This document shows, in pieces, positions 50,395 to 58,931 of a DNA stretch of 59,022 nucleotides. The number at the start of each line of letters is the position of its first letter. Within the stretch, counting starts at the first letter, position 1. This DNA is from Bacillota bacterium. Its GTDB lineage: Bacteria > Bacillota_I > Bacilli_A > RFN20 > CAG-288. The position numbers and the translations under genes were made by a program. The DNA lies in assembly GCA_023459795.1 (NCBI GenBank), contig JAEWSP010000014.1:1-59022 (forward strand), given 5' to 3'. A model generated the notes under the pieces. The model had not been told where the DNA came from, did not search any database, and saw nothing but the letters and a program-made list of their open reading frames with translations.

Positions 50395-51975
50395 TTAAAC
50401 TAACACGTTTTCGGCCATGCAAAATAGCTGTATGTACCTTTTTTCCATGTACGCTTTTCTCTCCCAAGTCCCGAAAATCGTAAATATTTTTCTCTCAGCT
50501 ATTGACAAGCGATTTTTAGGGTCGAAAATTACTACCCTATTGAGCTGGCTGTTGGTTGCTGTATAAAGATTTCCGCGGGCGTTCAGATGGAATTCGTCGG
50601 AAGGTATATGAAGCTCGAAAAGGGGTTCTTCGAATCCATCCCCGAAAGGATAGAACGATTCGAAAATTTCCATATTCTCTTCCGTGATATCTCCAAGGAG
50701 GATCGGAACCGTCACCGGTCTTTTGATAGAACCATTGAAATACTGTCCTATGGCCTCCGTCTGGAAAAGGGTGGCCACTTTCAGGTAGGCGGACCTAGGG
50801 ATAGTAAGGCCGCATGCCTGCGGGTGCCCGCCAGCGGAAATGAAGAGCCTGGAATTTTTCTGAATCCAGGGTCCGAAGTCATACCCGGCCGGGGCACGTA
50901 TGCTGCCGATCAGGGTATCGGGCTCCTTGAAGTCAGGGGCAAGGACGAGAACAGGGATATCCTTCTCCCTGGAGAGATGACCGGCGACAATGCCGGCGAT
51001 TCCGGGGTTCCCGGAAAGGACTTCGGCTATGCAGTGCTCGGAAACAAGCGGCTGCATGGTTGGATCAAGCGTGGTTTCGGAAACTAGGCTCTTCCGGCGG
51101 AAATTGGCACCGGAAAGATACGGGGTGAGGCTCTTCCATACGCTCTCATTCTCGTCTTCGATAAGGAACCGGCAGGCTCTGTTCGTAGCCAACGGATCCG
51201 GATAGATCCTACCCGGGGAATTCAGCATCGGATTAAGCCGGAAGTTGATATCGTGGTAGGAATAAGGTCCCCCGCCAAGAAGCGCATCGAGATTGAGGTA
51301 ATGTTCATGGTTCAGGTTCTTATAGGCGAGTTTGGCCAGGATCAGGTTGTTGCCGACAAGCGGCATCACATCCGAAAAAACAGCGATTCCGGCAAGAGTC
51401 TCAAGATACTTGTCTTCTCTCTCCAGAAGGTCAACGGAAAGGAAGAAGCAGAGGCTGGCAGCAGAAATAGGGTAAGGAACGAAATTGGAAATCAGGTTGT
51501 GGAAGATAAGATCGGCAGCCGGAAGCTTCTTCGGAAGGTCATGGTGGTCGATGACAAGGACTTCCATCCCTAAGGCATGGGCATGGTCTATTGCCTCGTC
51601 TGCACATATTCCGTTATCTACGGCAATGATCAGATGATAGCCTTTCGCCTTGAAATCGTCTACACGGGTCGAAACAAGCCCGTAGCCCTCCACAAACCGG
51701 GAGGGTATGAAATACCCTGGGGTGATTCCAAGGCCCCGTAAAGCGTGAACCATGATTGCTGTAGAGGTCAACCCGTCGACATCGTAGTCTCCGTATACAA
51801 CCACCTTTTCCTTATCGTAACCTGCCCTTTTCAGGCGGGCCAGCATCTTCTGGAAATATGGATCCTCGTTAGGGAAAACAAGCGAAGAAAAAGACCCCGG
51901 AAGCTCGCGCTTCCTAAGGTCTTCCGCAGTAATCGAGTAATGTTCCAGGAGACTGGTCAGAAAAGAAATAGCCAC
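50395..51975 (-). CDS. recJ: Single-strand DNA exonuclease RecJ
   Basis: A 5'-3' exonuclease of repair and recombination. The 526-residue protein is short for the family but complete for the catalytic core: VVYGDYDVDGLTSTAI (motif I), IAVDNGICADEAI, VIDHHDLPKKLP (DHH), then the DHHA1 domain with SRLFISAGGHPQACGLTIP and a C-terminal OB-like domain. Bacillus RecJ has an extra C-terminal domain that is missing here. The start is GTG at 51975, four bases after AGGAGGT. It follows secDF by two bases, a common Bacilli pairing. Its last part is more AT-rich than its start. Confidence 0.93.
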   Translation of the reverse strand: MAISFLTSLLEHYSITAEDLRKRELPGSFSSLVFPNEDPYFQKMLARLKRAGYDKEKVVVYGDYDVDGLTSTAIMVHALRGLGITPGYFIPSRFVEGYGLVSTRVDDFKAKGYHLIIAVDNGICADEAIDHAHALGMEVLVIDHHDLPKKLPAADLIFHNLISNFVPYPISAASLCFFLSVDLLEREDKYLETLAGIAVFSDVMPLVGNNLILAKLAYKNLNHEHYLNLDALLGGGPYSYHDINFRLNPMLNSPGRIYPDPLATNRACRFLIEDENESVWKSLTPYLSGANFRRKSLVSETTLDPTMQPLVSEHCIAEVLSGNPGIAGIVAGHLSREKDIPVLVLAPDFKEPDTLIGSIRAPAGYDFGPWIQKNSRLFISAGGHPQACGLTIPRSAYLKVATLFQTEAIGQYFNGSIKRPVTVPILLGDITEENMEIFESFYPFGDGFEEPLFELHIPSDEFHLNARGNLYTATNSQLNRVVIFDPKNRLSIAERKIFTIFGTWERKAYMEKRYIQLFCMAENVLV

Positions 51976-51977
51976 AG

Positions 51978-54734
51978 TTACCTCCTGAATTCGTTCAAGC
52001 CAACAATAATCGTTTCATGAGGCTGGTCTTCATCCACATAGCGGATTTCGCCATCCTTCTTTTCCGTCTTTACCTGATGCTTCTTCACACGGCGGCTTTC
52101 CATCTTCTTGGCAAAGCCACGGAAAGAAATGTGGGAAGAGATAAGAAGCTCCATCGGAACGCTGTAGAAAAGGTAGACGGGAACGCAAAGGGCGAGGGAA
52201 ATAAGGGAAAGGATGCAAAGAGGCAGAACCTCGGTAGAAACAGGAAGGAACCCAAGAACGAGGACAGCCGAGGATGCCAGGGTGAATACCAGCGTCTTCC
52301 CGTTCTGGGAAACAGCTTCATTGAGGGCTTCTTCGCGCTCTTCCAGACAGTTGTCCTTCTTGGAGAGTCCGCGTTCCTTGCAGATGGACTTATAGAGGCC
52401 GAAAGCAGGAATCAGGAGCATCTGGAATATCAGGGCAGTAACAAGAAAGGCAAGACCCGTATAAGGATTGTATCCAATCCTTGTCACGGATAGGAGGGCG
52501 ACAGAGCCGGCGGCAAAGAGAGTTCCGGAAGAAAGCTGGGTAAGGAATAGGGAAATGCCATAGCGAAGGAAAGTATAGATGCTGCAGAAGAGAGCCAGGA
52601 GGAAGAAAACAAGGAAGAGGTTCCTTGTATCATGGCCTAAGTTGGCACTATCCGTCTTATAGCAGCCGATAACAAGATCGTCCTTGATGAAATGGCTGTC
52701 TTCCTTCGGCGAAACATTAACGGAAGTATCGTTGATCTGGATGGAGTCATGTGTGAAGGAATAGTTCAGGATATCGGTGATCGACTCCCCACCGATCTTC
52801 GTCGTATTCAGGTCTTTGTCGACCTCGACGCTATAGTACTGGACATAATAAGTGTCTTTGACCTTGTTTGTCTTCTTTACATTATAGAGAAGAACGGAAT
52901 CAGGATAGTAATGGAAAGTAGCATCCGCTGTAGAAGATTCGCTAGAAGCGGCAACAAAGGTGTGTCCGCTGGAATTCTGTTTGCCTACAGCTTCCAGATA
53001 GGAGAGGAACTCCTCGTTGGTTGTAAGGTAACCAGTAGGATCGTTGTTCTCTTCGAAAGTAAAATCCAAAGTATATTTGGAAGCATAAGAATCCGTGCCA
53101 TGGAAGAAGGAATCAGTGCCAGGAATCAAATTGTAGGTAAGGGGTAAGGCAAGAGCAAGACCAAGGGCAATGATACCCGAGGTAATGGAAAGACGCTTAA
53201 TGTAAGAGCCATTCTTAGCATGGACAACCTTGACGGAAGGAACGTCTTTTTCCTTCTTCCGGAAGGAGAAAAGACCACGGAAGGAAACAGCCTGATCCTT
53301 GCAAAGCCAGTAGAGCATCCACTTGTTGAGGAAGGTAACCAAGATCCAGGAAATGATGGAACCGACAAGCAGTGCACCAAAGAAAGTACGGTACTGGCCC
53401 TGAGAGACAAGGAAGGAGAAAAGGGTACCGACAAAAAGGGAAAGACCGATATCCAGATTCGGAAGGAAGGAATTATGGTAGCCATCCTTATTGGCCTTTT
53501 CCAAGGGGGTTCCCTTCTTAAGGAGACCCTTTGTCTTTTCAAAGTAATTCACACTGATCAAAACAGAAAGGACAACGCTGACAAACAAGCCGCAAAGCCC
53601 GGCAATGGAGAATTCGAATCCGACTAAGGTAAAAACATAGAAAGAAAGGAAAAGGGAGAAGAGAAGATCGAGCGAAGCTGTAAGGCCGGCAAGGCCGTAA
53701 ATAGCAATCAAGGCAAGGATAACGACAAGAAGAGCAATACCAAGACCTAGATAAGTCTTTTTGACGGCAGAGGAACCGAAAGACGAGAAGGTGGAAGTGG
53801 AATACAGATACTCAATATCGAAGCCGTAATCGCTGGCATTCAAAGCAGTAACCAAGGCACGGGCAGTCGAAATATCAAAAGCAGCGCCAGAATTGTCGCT
53901 GGTCAAAGTGATGTACTTGTTATCGGAAGAATAATTGGAGACATCCAGGGTTGCAAGAAGCTTGGCCTTCTGCTTGTCGACAACGACCGTATCGTTGGTA
54001 CCTAAGGCTTCATCAAAAGTCTTGGCAAGAGAGGAATCAACCGGGGTAAGGTTCTGCCACAGATAAAGCTTGGAAGAATAGTCCGGTTTATCTGTCGTAC
54101 TGCTATCGGAAGAAGTATCCGAAGCAAATAATCTATTGGCTTCCTTCTTGTCCGTGGTTCCGTTGAAAGTATCGGAATCGTTCTTGGCCTTGGTCATAAG
54201 ATCCGAGAAAGCAGTGTCATCATTGATGTAAAGAGTCGGATAGGGAGTGGTACCATTGTAGGTGATCTTAGCAATATCTCCGGTTCCGAATAAAGAGGAG
54301 GACTCCTGATAGATTACATTCTGGCAGCCGACAGTGGAAATAGATAAAGTACCACTCCGGCTAAGGATCTGTTCCACGTTGGATAATTCTTTATCGGAGA
54401 TAGGCGAGAATTCCAAGTTTAAACGGTAGCCGATTTTGTGGGAATCGCCTTTTTCAATCTGCACATCGGCATTACGTATACCGGCGGAATCTAGTCTTTC
54501 CATGACTTTCTTTTCAATGTCCGTAGTGGAAAGATCAGCTATATTGGAAGTAGTAGTCGGGTATTTTGTGGATTCATAGTCGGATTCTTCCCTTTCGGAA
54601 AGGCCATAAGAAACCCGCGTTCCTTTTCCATATTCCTGGGCATCGACACGGCGTTCCATAACCGCCTGGGTATTGAAGACAAGGGCAGAGGTGACGGTGA
54701 GCATCATCACAGAATAAGCTAGATAGCGACGCAT
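51978..54734 (-). CDS. secDF: Fused protein translocase subunit SecDF
   Basis: Uses the proton gradient to help pull secreted proteins through SecYEG. The start is the ATG at 54734 (MRRYLAYSV), ten bases after AAGGAGG; 918 residues result. A first transmembrane helix (about 5-25) is followed by a large Ser/Thr-rich external domain (P1), then six helices of the SecD half (YLGLGIALLVVILALIAIY region), a second external domain (SFFHGTDSYASKY) and six helices of the SecF half (NPYTGLAFLVTALIFQ). The external domains and the usual DxxVV-type motifs are divergent. It neighbours recJ downstream and ruvB upstream, the usual order minus yajC. Confidence 0.85.
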   Translation of the reverse strand: MRRYLAYSVMMLTVTSALVFNTQAVMERRVDAQEYGKGTRVSYGLSEREESDYESTKYPTTTSNIADLSTTDIEKKVMERLDSAGIRNADVQIEKGDSHKIGYRLNLEFSPISDKELSNVEQILSRSGTLSISTVGCQNVIYQESSSLFGTGDIAKITYNGTTPYPTLYINDDTAFSDLMTKAKNDSDTFNGTTDKKEANRLFASDTSSDSSTTDKPDYSSKLYLWQNLTPVDSSLAKTFDEALGTNDTVVVDKQKAKLLATLDVSNYSSDNKYITLTSDNSGAAFDISTARALVTALNASDYGFDIEYLYSTSTFSSFGSSAVKKTYLGLGIALLVVILALIAIYGLAGLTASLDLLFSLFLSFYVFTLVGFEFSIAGLCGLFVSVVLSVLISVNYFEKTKGLLKKGTPLEKANKDGYHNSFLPNLDIGLSLFVGTLFSFLVSQGQYRTFFGALLVGSIISWILVTFLNKWMLYWLCKDQAVSFRGLFSFRKKEKDVPSVKVVHAKNGSYIKRLSITSGIIALGLALALPLTYNLIPGTDSFFHGTDSYASKYTLDFTFEENNDPTGYLTTNEEFLSYLEAVGKQNSSGHTFVAASSESSTADATFHYYPDSVLLYNVKKTNKVKDTYYVQYYSVEVDKDLNTTKIGGESITDILNYSFTHDSIQINDTSVNVSPKEDSHFIKDDLVIGCYKTDSANLGHDTRNLFLVFFLLALFCSIYTFLRYGISLFLTQLSSGTLFAAGSVALLSVTRIGYNPYTGLAFLVTALIFQMLLIPAFGLYKSICKERGLSKKDNCLEEREEALNEAVSQNGKTLVFTLASSAVLVLGFLPVSTEVLPLCILSLISLALCVPVYLFYSVPMELLISSHISFRGFAKKMESRRVKKHQVKTEKKDGEIRYVDEDQPHETIIVGLNEFRR

Positions 54735-54783
54735 GTTCGGGAATCCTCCTTCTAAATAGCATACAAAGTACAAAGCACAAAAT

Positions 54784-54792
54784 ATTATAACA
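54784..54792 (-). promoter_or_regulatory. Extended -10 promoter of secDF-recJ
   Basis: On the minus strand TGT plus TATAAT (54784-54789), between ruvB and secDF. The leader contains AAGGAGG. Confidence 0.6.
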
Positions 54793-54831
54793 CCCAACCC
54801 CAAGAGAAAAAACGGGTTTCAAAGGAAAAAA

Positions 54832-55836
54832 CTATTTCCCGAAACAAGGCATTGGAAGATGCAGGTGTTCATAAGCCTTAGGAGTAACAATACGCCCTTT
54901 TGGAGTCCTGTTGATCAAACCGATTTGAACAAGGTAGGGTTCATAAACATCAGCAATATTCTCTACTGCTTCCCCGATGGCACTGGCTATTGCGGAAAGA
55001 CCCACAGGCTTACCATTATAACGGAAAATCATGCACTCTAGAACCTTGCGATCGGTTTCATCCAGCCCCAGGTCATCAATGGCAAGGAACTTCATTGCGG
55101 ATAAGGTAGACGGAAGGTCTATTATGCTTTTCCCTTCAAACATGGCATAATCCCTTACTCTCCGGAACAGGCGGTTAGCAATTCTAGGGGTTCCTCTTCC
55201 TCGAAGAGCAATTTGGTAAGCAGCTTCCAAGGTAATCGGGAACTTCAAGGCATTGCTGGTGCGGGTTAGAATTTTCAAAAGCTCATCTGGGGAATAATAA
55301 TTAAGCTTGAAAAGGATACCGAAACGGTCGCGAAGCGGTGCGGAAAGAGAACCGGCATCCGTTGTTGCACCTACCAACGTAAATGGAGGCAAGTCTAGAG
55401 TAAGGGTTCTTGCTTCAGGACCATGCCCAACAATCATGGAAAGTTTGAAATCCTCCATAGCAGAATAAAGGACTTCCTGGACAATAATCGGCATCCTGTG
55501 GATTTCATCAATGAAAAGAACATCCCCAGCATTGAGCGAGGATAGAATAGTTGCTAAGTCACCAGGTCGGTAAAGAGATGACCCATTGGTTTGTTTGACC
55601 TGGTTTCCCATTTCATGGGCAATAATAAATGCAAGCGTGGTTTTGCCAAGTCCCGGGGGCCCATAGAAAAGAACATGATCCAAAGGTTCGGATCTTTTCT
55701 TTGCCCCAGCAAGATAGATTGAGAGTTCCCTTTTAATCTCGGACTGACCAATATAATCCTCTAAGGATTGCGGCCTTAGGGAAACATCCAGGCAATCCGT
55801 TTTTTCGGAAACAAGGGATTTGTCTTCTGAATTCAT
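54832..55836 (-). CDS. ruvB: Holliday junction branch migration ATPase RuvB
   Basis: The AAA+ motor of RuvABC. The 334-residue protein has RPQSLEDYIGQ, Walker A GPPGLGKTTLAFIIA, Walker B VLFIDEIHR, sensor 1 LVGATTDAGSLSAPLRDRFG, sensor 2 in RGRGTPRIANRLFRRVRDYA and the C-terminal winged helix with TPKGRIVTPKAYEHL. Its ATG overlaps the ruvA stop by four bases. Codon usage is more AT-rich than in the genes below 54.8 kb. Confidence 0.96.
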   Translation of the reverse strand: MNSEDKSLVSEKTDCLDVSLRPQSLEDYIGQSEIKRELSIYLAGAKKRSEPLDHVLFYGPPGLGKTTLAFIIAHEMGNQVKQTNGSSLYRPGDLATILSSLNAGDVLFIDEIHRMPIIVQEVLYSAMEDFKLSMIVGHGPEARTLTLDLPPFTLVGATTDAGSLSAPLRDRFGILFKLNYYSPDELLKILTRTSNALKFPITLEAAYQIALRGRGTPRIANRLFRRVRDYAMFEGKSIIDLPSTLSAMKFLAIDDLGLDETDRKVLECMIFRYNGKPVGLSAIASAIGEAVENIADVYEPYLVQIGLINRTPKGRIVTPKAYEHLHLPMPCFGK

Positions 55837-56396
55837 TTGGATAAGTTCTGAAGGGCCCTTTTTGTATACTCTTCAGCACTAAGACCGTGTTCTTCAATAC
55901 CTTCCACGGCTTTCTTAATTTCGTTTTCCTTAAATCCCATGGAACGAAGAGCATCCATTGCGAAGGAAAGATTCCGGTCCCTTTCCTCCGAAATAAAGGA
56001 AGATTCAGGAATTTTTCCTTTAAGGTCAAGAATAATCTGCTGAGCAGTCTTTCGGCCGATACCGGGAATCCTGCATAAGAAAGAGGAATCGCTCTGGTCT
56101 ATTGCATGCCTTAGGTTCTCGACACTGGTACAGGACATAGCCGCCAGAGCCGTCCGCGGACCGATGCCTTTAACACTAGTTAGGGAAGAATAAAGATTCT
56201 TTTCTTCCAAGGTTTTAAACCCGACGAAGAAATTCTCCGTTTCGTAAGAATAATAGCAAACAAATACGAACATGCTTTCCCCAATAGGAAAATCGTCGGG
56301 ATGACAAACCAAGCAATCATAACCAACCCCATGGCATTCAACAACTATGGAATCTCTGGTATGCATGGCAACAACGCCGTGAAGGTAATAATACAT
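55833..56396 (-). CDS. ruvA: Holliday junction binding protein RuvA
   Basis: Binds four-way junctions as a tetramer and recruits RuvB. The 187-residue protein starts with an OB fold (MYYYLHGVVAMHTRDSIVVECHGVGYDC; core HGVGYDC), the two helix-hairpin-helix motifs VKGIGPRTALAAM and IPGIGRKTAQQIILDLKGK (written here in parts: IPGIGRKTAQ), and a short C-terminal UBA-like domain with MGFKENEIKKAVE that contacts RuvB. GAGG precedes the ATG. Confidence 0.95.
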   Translation of the reverse strand: MYYYLHGVVAMHTRDSIVVECHGVGYDCLVCHPDDFPIGESMFVFVCYYSYETENFFVGFKTLEEKNLYSSLTSVKGIGPRTALAAMSCTSVENLRHAIDQSDSSFLCRIPGIGRKTAQQIILDLKGKIPESSFISEERDRNLSFAMDALRSMGFKENEIKKAVEGIEEHGLSAEEYTKRALQNLSK

Positions 56397-56445
56397 TTCT
56401 TTAGCCTCTACTCTTATTCTATCCTACAAAACCGATTTTTACGAA

Positions 56446-57732
56446 CTAATCGTAGTATTCGAATTCAAATCCATCTAGATTGATGGTTGAACCGTCTTTA
56501 ACACCCATCGCTTTAAGCTTGTCTTCAACCCCAATTTTGTCGAGATAATCCGTAAGTTTGTCGATTCCTTCATCGGTTGTCAGATTGATAAGACGCTTAG
56601 TGCGAACCACTCTGTCCCCAACGATATTGTAGGAACCATCTTCCTGTGGAAGAATTTCGAATTGCGGAATAGCACTATGGTCCGAATCCTTAATTCCGTA
56701 TACCTTTTCCTCTTTGTCCACACCATAGAAGGAAAAATCACCTTTTCCTTTTTCTTTGGCAACAAGCTCGTAAAGCTTTCGAATCAAAGAACGAAGATTT
56801 GTGCTGTTCTTCGCGGAAATCTCATAAACGAGATATTTCCCTTTAAGCTTGTCTTTAAACTTTTCAATCTTTTCTTTATTGTATTCTTCATCAATCTTAT
56901 TCAAAACAACAACCATTGGACGCTTAAGAAGATCTTCTTTGTAATTTTCAAGTTCCTTATTAATAGTAGAAAAATCTTCAAATGGGTCAGAGTCACGAGT
57001 TACATCAATGACGTGAAGAAGAACCCGACATCTTTCAATATGGCGAAGGAAAGTAAAACCAAGCCCCTTGCCGGAACTAGCTCCTTCAATCAAACCAGGG
57101 ATATCCGCAATGACAAATGATTTGTCCGGTTGGTAATAGCAAACGCCAACCATAGGTTCCAAAGTGGTAAAAGGATAGTCAGCAACTTTTGGATTAGCTC
57201 TAGTGCAGGCAGCCAAAAATGTGGATTTCCCGACATTTGGGAAGCCAACAAGACCCACATCGCCAAGCAGTTTTAATTCAAAATAGAAATCTTTGTTCTG
57301 ACCAGGCATACCATTCTCAGCAATATCTGGTGTACGGTGAACCGAGGACTTGAAAACCGCGTTGCCACGGCCTCCTCTACCGCCTTTTACGGCCATATAG
57401 GTATCTTGCTCATGGCAAAGGTCTGCAAGGATATGTCCTTTTTCATCTTCAATAACTGTCCCGACGGGCACATGAAGAAGAATGTTTTTAGCATCTTTAC
57501 CAAATTGGAGTTTGGACCGCCCATCTTCACCATCTGCTGCCCGGAACGTCTTTCCGAAGCGGAAATTGGTTAAGGTATCAGTGGAATGATCAGCGACAAT
57601 AAAAACAGAGCCACCTTTTCCACCGTTTCCCCCATAGGGGCCTCCATGATCAATGGAAAACTCATGGCGGAAGGCAATTGCCCCATCTCCACCTTTTCCA
57701 CTAATAAGAGTAACTTTAACTTTGTCGTTCAT
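56446..57732 (-). CDS. obg: GTPase ObgE/CgtA
   Basis: A ribosome-associated GTPase involved in 50S assembly and stress control. The 428-residue protein has the Gly-rich Obg domain (GGDGAIAFRHEFSIDHGGP, PYGGNGGKGGSV, GGRGGRGNAVF), the G domain with GFPNVGKSTFL (G1), DYPFTTLEP (G2), DIPGLIEGAS (G3), NKID (G4) and EISAKN (G5), and the C-terminal OCT domain (about 350-428), present only in the Gram-positive type. It follows rpmA behind a terminator-like hairpin, suggesting partial read-through control. Confidence 0.96.
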   Translation of the reverse strand: MNDKVKVTLISGKGGDGAIAFRHEFSIDHGGPYGGNGGKGGSVFIVADHSTDTLTNFRFGKTFRAADGEDGRSKLQFGKDAKNILLHVPVGTVIEDEKGHILADLCHEQDTYMAVKGGRGGRGNAVFKSSVHRTPDIAENGMPGQNKDFYFELKLLGDVGLVGFPNVGKSTFLAACTRANPKVADYPFTTLEPMVGVCYYQPDKSFVIADIPGLIEGASSGKGLGFTFLRHIERCRVLLHVIDVTRDSDPFEDFSTINKELENYKEDLLKRPMVVVLNKIDEEYNKEKIEKFKDKLKGKYLVYEISAKNSTNLRSLIRKLYELVAKEKGKGDFSFYGVDKEEKVYGIKDSDHSAIPQFEILPQEDGSYNIVGDRVVRTKRLINLTTDEGIDKLTDYLDKIGVEDKLKAMGVKDGSTINLDGFEFEYYD

Positions 57733-57750
57733 AAAAATGACCTCTATTAA

Positions 57751-57783
57751 ATGAAAGAAAGGCTTCGGATAAACCGAAGCCTT
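57751..57783 (-). terminator. Terminator or attenuator between rpmA and obg
   Basis: On the minus strand AAGGCTTCGG, loop TTTAT, CCGAAGCCTT, then TCTTTCATTT. The T-run is imperfect, so some transcripts should reach obg. Confidence 0.7.
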
Positions 57784-57795
57784 GTTAATCGATAA

Positions 57796-58101
57796 CTACT
57801 TAACAGCTTCCGGCTTGTTCGGGTAGACAGAAACCTTCATTCTATGCCGATCAAGTCTCTCGTACTTGACGAGCCCATCGCATAATGCGAATAGGGAATC
57901 ATCACCAGCACGCTTGACATTATTGCCAGCGTGAATTTTAGTTCCCCGCTGACGATAGATGATCGAACCAGAATGGGCAAATTGTCCATCGCAGAGTTTG
58001 GCACCCAGACGCTGAGCATTGGAATCACGACCGTTCTTAGTGGAGGTAACACCTTTATGTGAAGCAAACAACTGGATGTTTAAACTAAATCTTAGATTCA
58101 T
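57796..58101 (-). CDS. rpmA: 50S ribosomal protein L27 with a cleavable N-terminal extension
   Basis: A protein near the peptidyl transferase centre. The 101-residue precursor begins MNLRFSLNIQLFA and the mature part starts SHKGVTSTKNGRDS. In Firmicutes with the protease Prp, this extension is removed after the FA/A-type site, and prp is the gene directly upstream here. GQFAHSGSIIYRQRGTKIH and KRAGDDSLFALCDG are the conserved body. AAGGTG precedes the ATG, which overlaps the prp stop. Confidence 0.95.
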   Translation of the reverse strand: MNLRFSLNIQLFASHKGVTSTKNGRDSNAQRLGAKLCDGQFAHSGSIIYRQRGTKIHAGNNVKRAGDDSLFALCDGLVKYERLDRHRMKVSVYPNKPEAVK

Positions 58102-58418
58102 TTTTCACCTTCTTTCTTGGAAATAACAGAAACTTCATTGGGATAGGCTTCTTGAATTGTCTTTAATTGTACAATGAGGGTTTCCAAGACAATCCCATCA
58201 TGCATATTTGGTTTTTCTTTCGAAACGCAGAAAGAATTACCAGATTTGATCGAGAATTCAAACTTTTCAGATTCTTGAATTGCATTCATTGCTCCAACGA
58301 AGCAAGAAGAAACACCGGCACAAACAAGGTCTTTACCGATGCCTCCATTTCCATGTCCTTTAAGAACAATAGAACGGATGCAACCATCAGAATCGTAACC
58401 TAAAGCAATTCTAATCAT
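58098..58418 (-). CDS. prp: Ribosomal-processing cysteine protease Prp
   Basis: Removes the N-terminal extension of L27. The protein of about 106 residues has the family motif KGHGNGGIGKDLVCAGVSS with catalytic His (near 22) and Cys (near 33), followed by a helix-rich C-terminus. The ATG at 58418 is preferred to the TTG one codon earlier. It sits between rplU and rpmA, its standard place, and overlaps rpmA by four bases. The stop codon is TGA. Confidence 0.94.
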   Translation of the reverse strand: MIRIALGYDSDGCIRSIVLKGHGNGGIGKDLVCAGVSSCFVGAMNAIQESEKFEFSIKSGNSFCVSKEKPNMHDGIVLETLIVQLKTIQEAYPNEVSVISKKEGEK

Positions 58419-58423
58419 CAATC

Positions 58424-58732
58424 TTAAGCGTTAATGGATTCGATGCTGATGGCAGTGTACGGCTGACGATGTCCACGATGGACACGAAGATTGCTCTTGG
58501 CTTTATACCGAATCATACGAATCTTCGGTTCACGGCCAATCTTGACAATCTTTGCCTTTACACTAGCACCATTGACGAACGGGGTTCCAACCTTAGCCTG
58601 GTCACCATCTACATAGAGAACCTTGTCAAAGGAAACTTCGTCACCGACATTTCCTTCAATCTTCTCGATGTAAAGTACCTGACCGACTTCAGCCTTGACC
58701 TGTTTACCGCCTGTTAAAATGATAGCGTACAT
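58424..58732 (-). CDS. rplU: 50S ribosomal protein L21
   Basis: Binds 23S rRNA. The 102-residue protein shows MYAIILTGGKQVKAEVGQ, LYIEKIEGNVGDEVSFDKVL (in parts: IEGNVGDEVSFD), VKAKIVKIGREPKIRMIRYKAK and the C-terminal RVHRGHRQPYTAISI, the family signature. AAAGGAGG lies seven bases before the ATG. It begins the rplU-prp-rpmA-obg transcript behind an L21-type leader. Confidence 0.95.
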   Translation of the reverse strand: MYAIILTGGKQVKAEVGQVLYIEKIEGNVGDEVSFDKVLYVDGDQAKVGTPFVNGASVKAKIVKIGREPKIRMIRYKAKSNLRVHRGHRQPYTAISIESINA

Positions 58733-58835
58733 GATCTTGCCTCCTTTCTTACGTCTGATTACTCGCTATTGTGGTCCTGTTACCAGAGTTATTTACCACT
58801 TCTATGCGGTTGCTGGCTTATGGAGGCCACACAAC
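58733..58835 (-). ncRNA. L21 (rplU) leader RNA
   Basis: The roughly 100 bases between the expected transcription start and rplU hold a structured leader: CTATTCGTTGTGTGG near the 5' end can pair with CCACAATAG further on, with GGCCTCC and AGTGGT elements between. Bacilli rplU operons carry an autoregulatory L21 leader in this place. The assignment is by position and pairing; I could not run a covariance model. Confidence 0.65.
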
Positions 58836-58841
58836 GAATAG

Positions 58842-58870
58842 ATTATACTCTTTTGAAAGAAACAAAGCAA
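58842..58870 (-). promoter_or_regulatory. Promoter of rplU-prp-rpmA-obg
   Basis: On the minus strand TTGCTT (58865-58870), a 17-base spacer and TATAAT (58842-58847). Confidence 0.75.
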
Positions 58871-58931
58871 TAAATGGTAATTTTTAGTAAAAATCACTTT
58901 CCCATCTCGGGAAAAGGAACCACAAAAAAAA

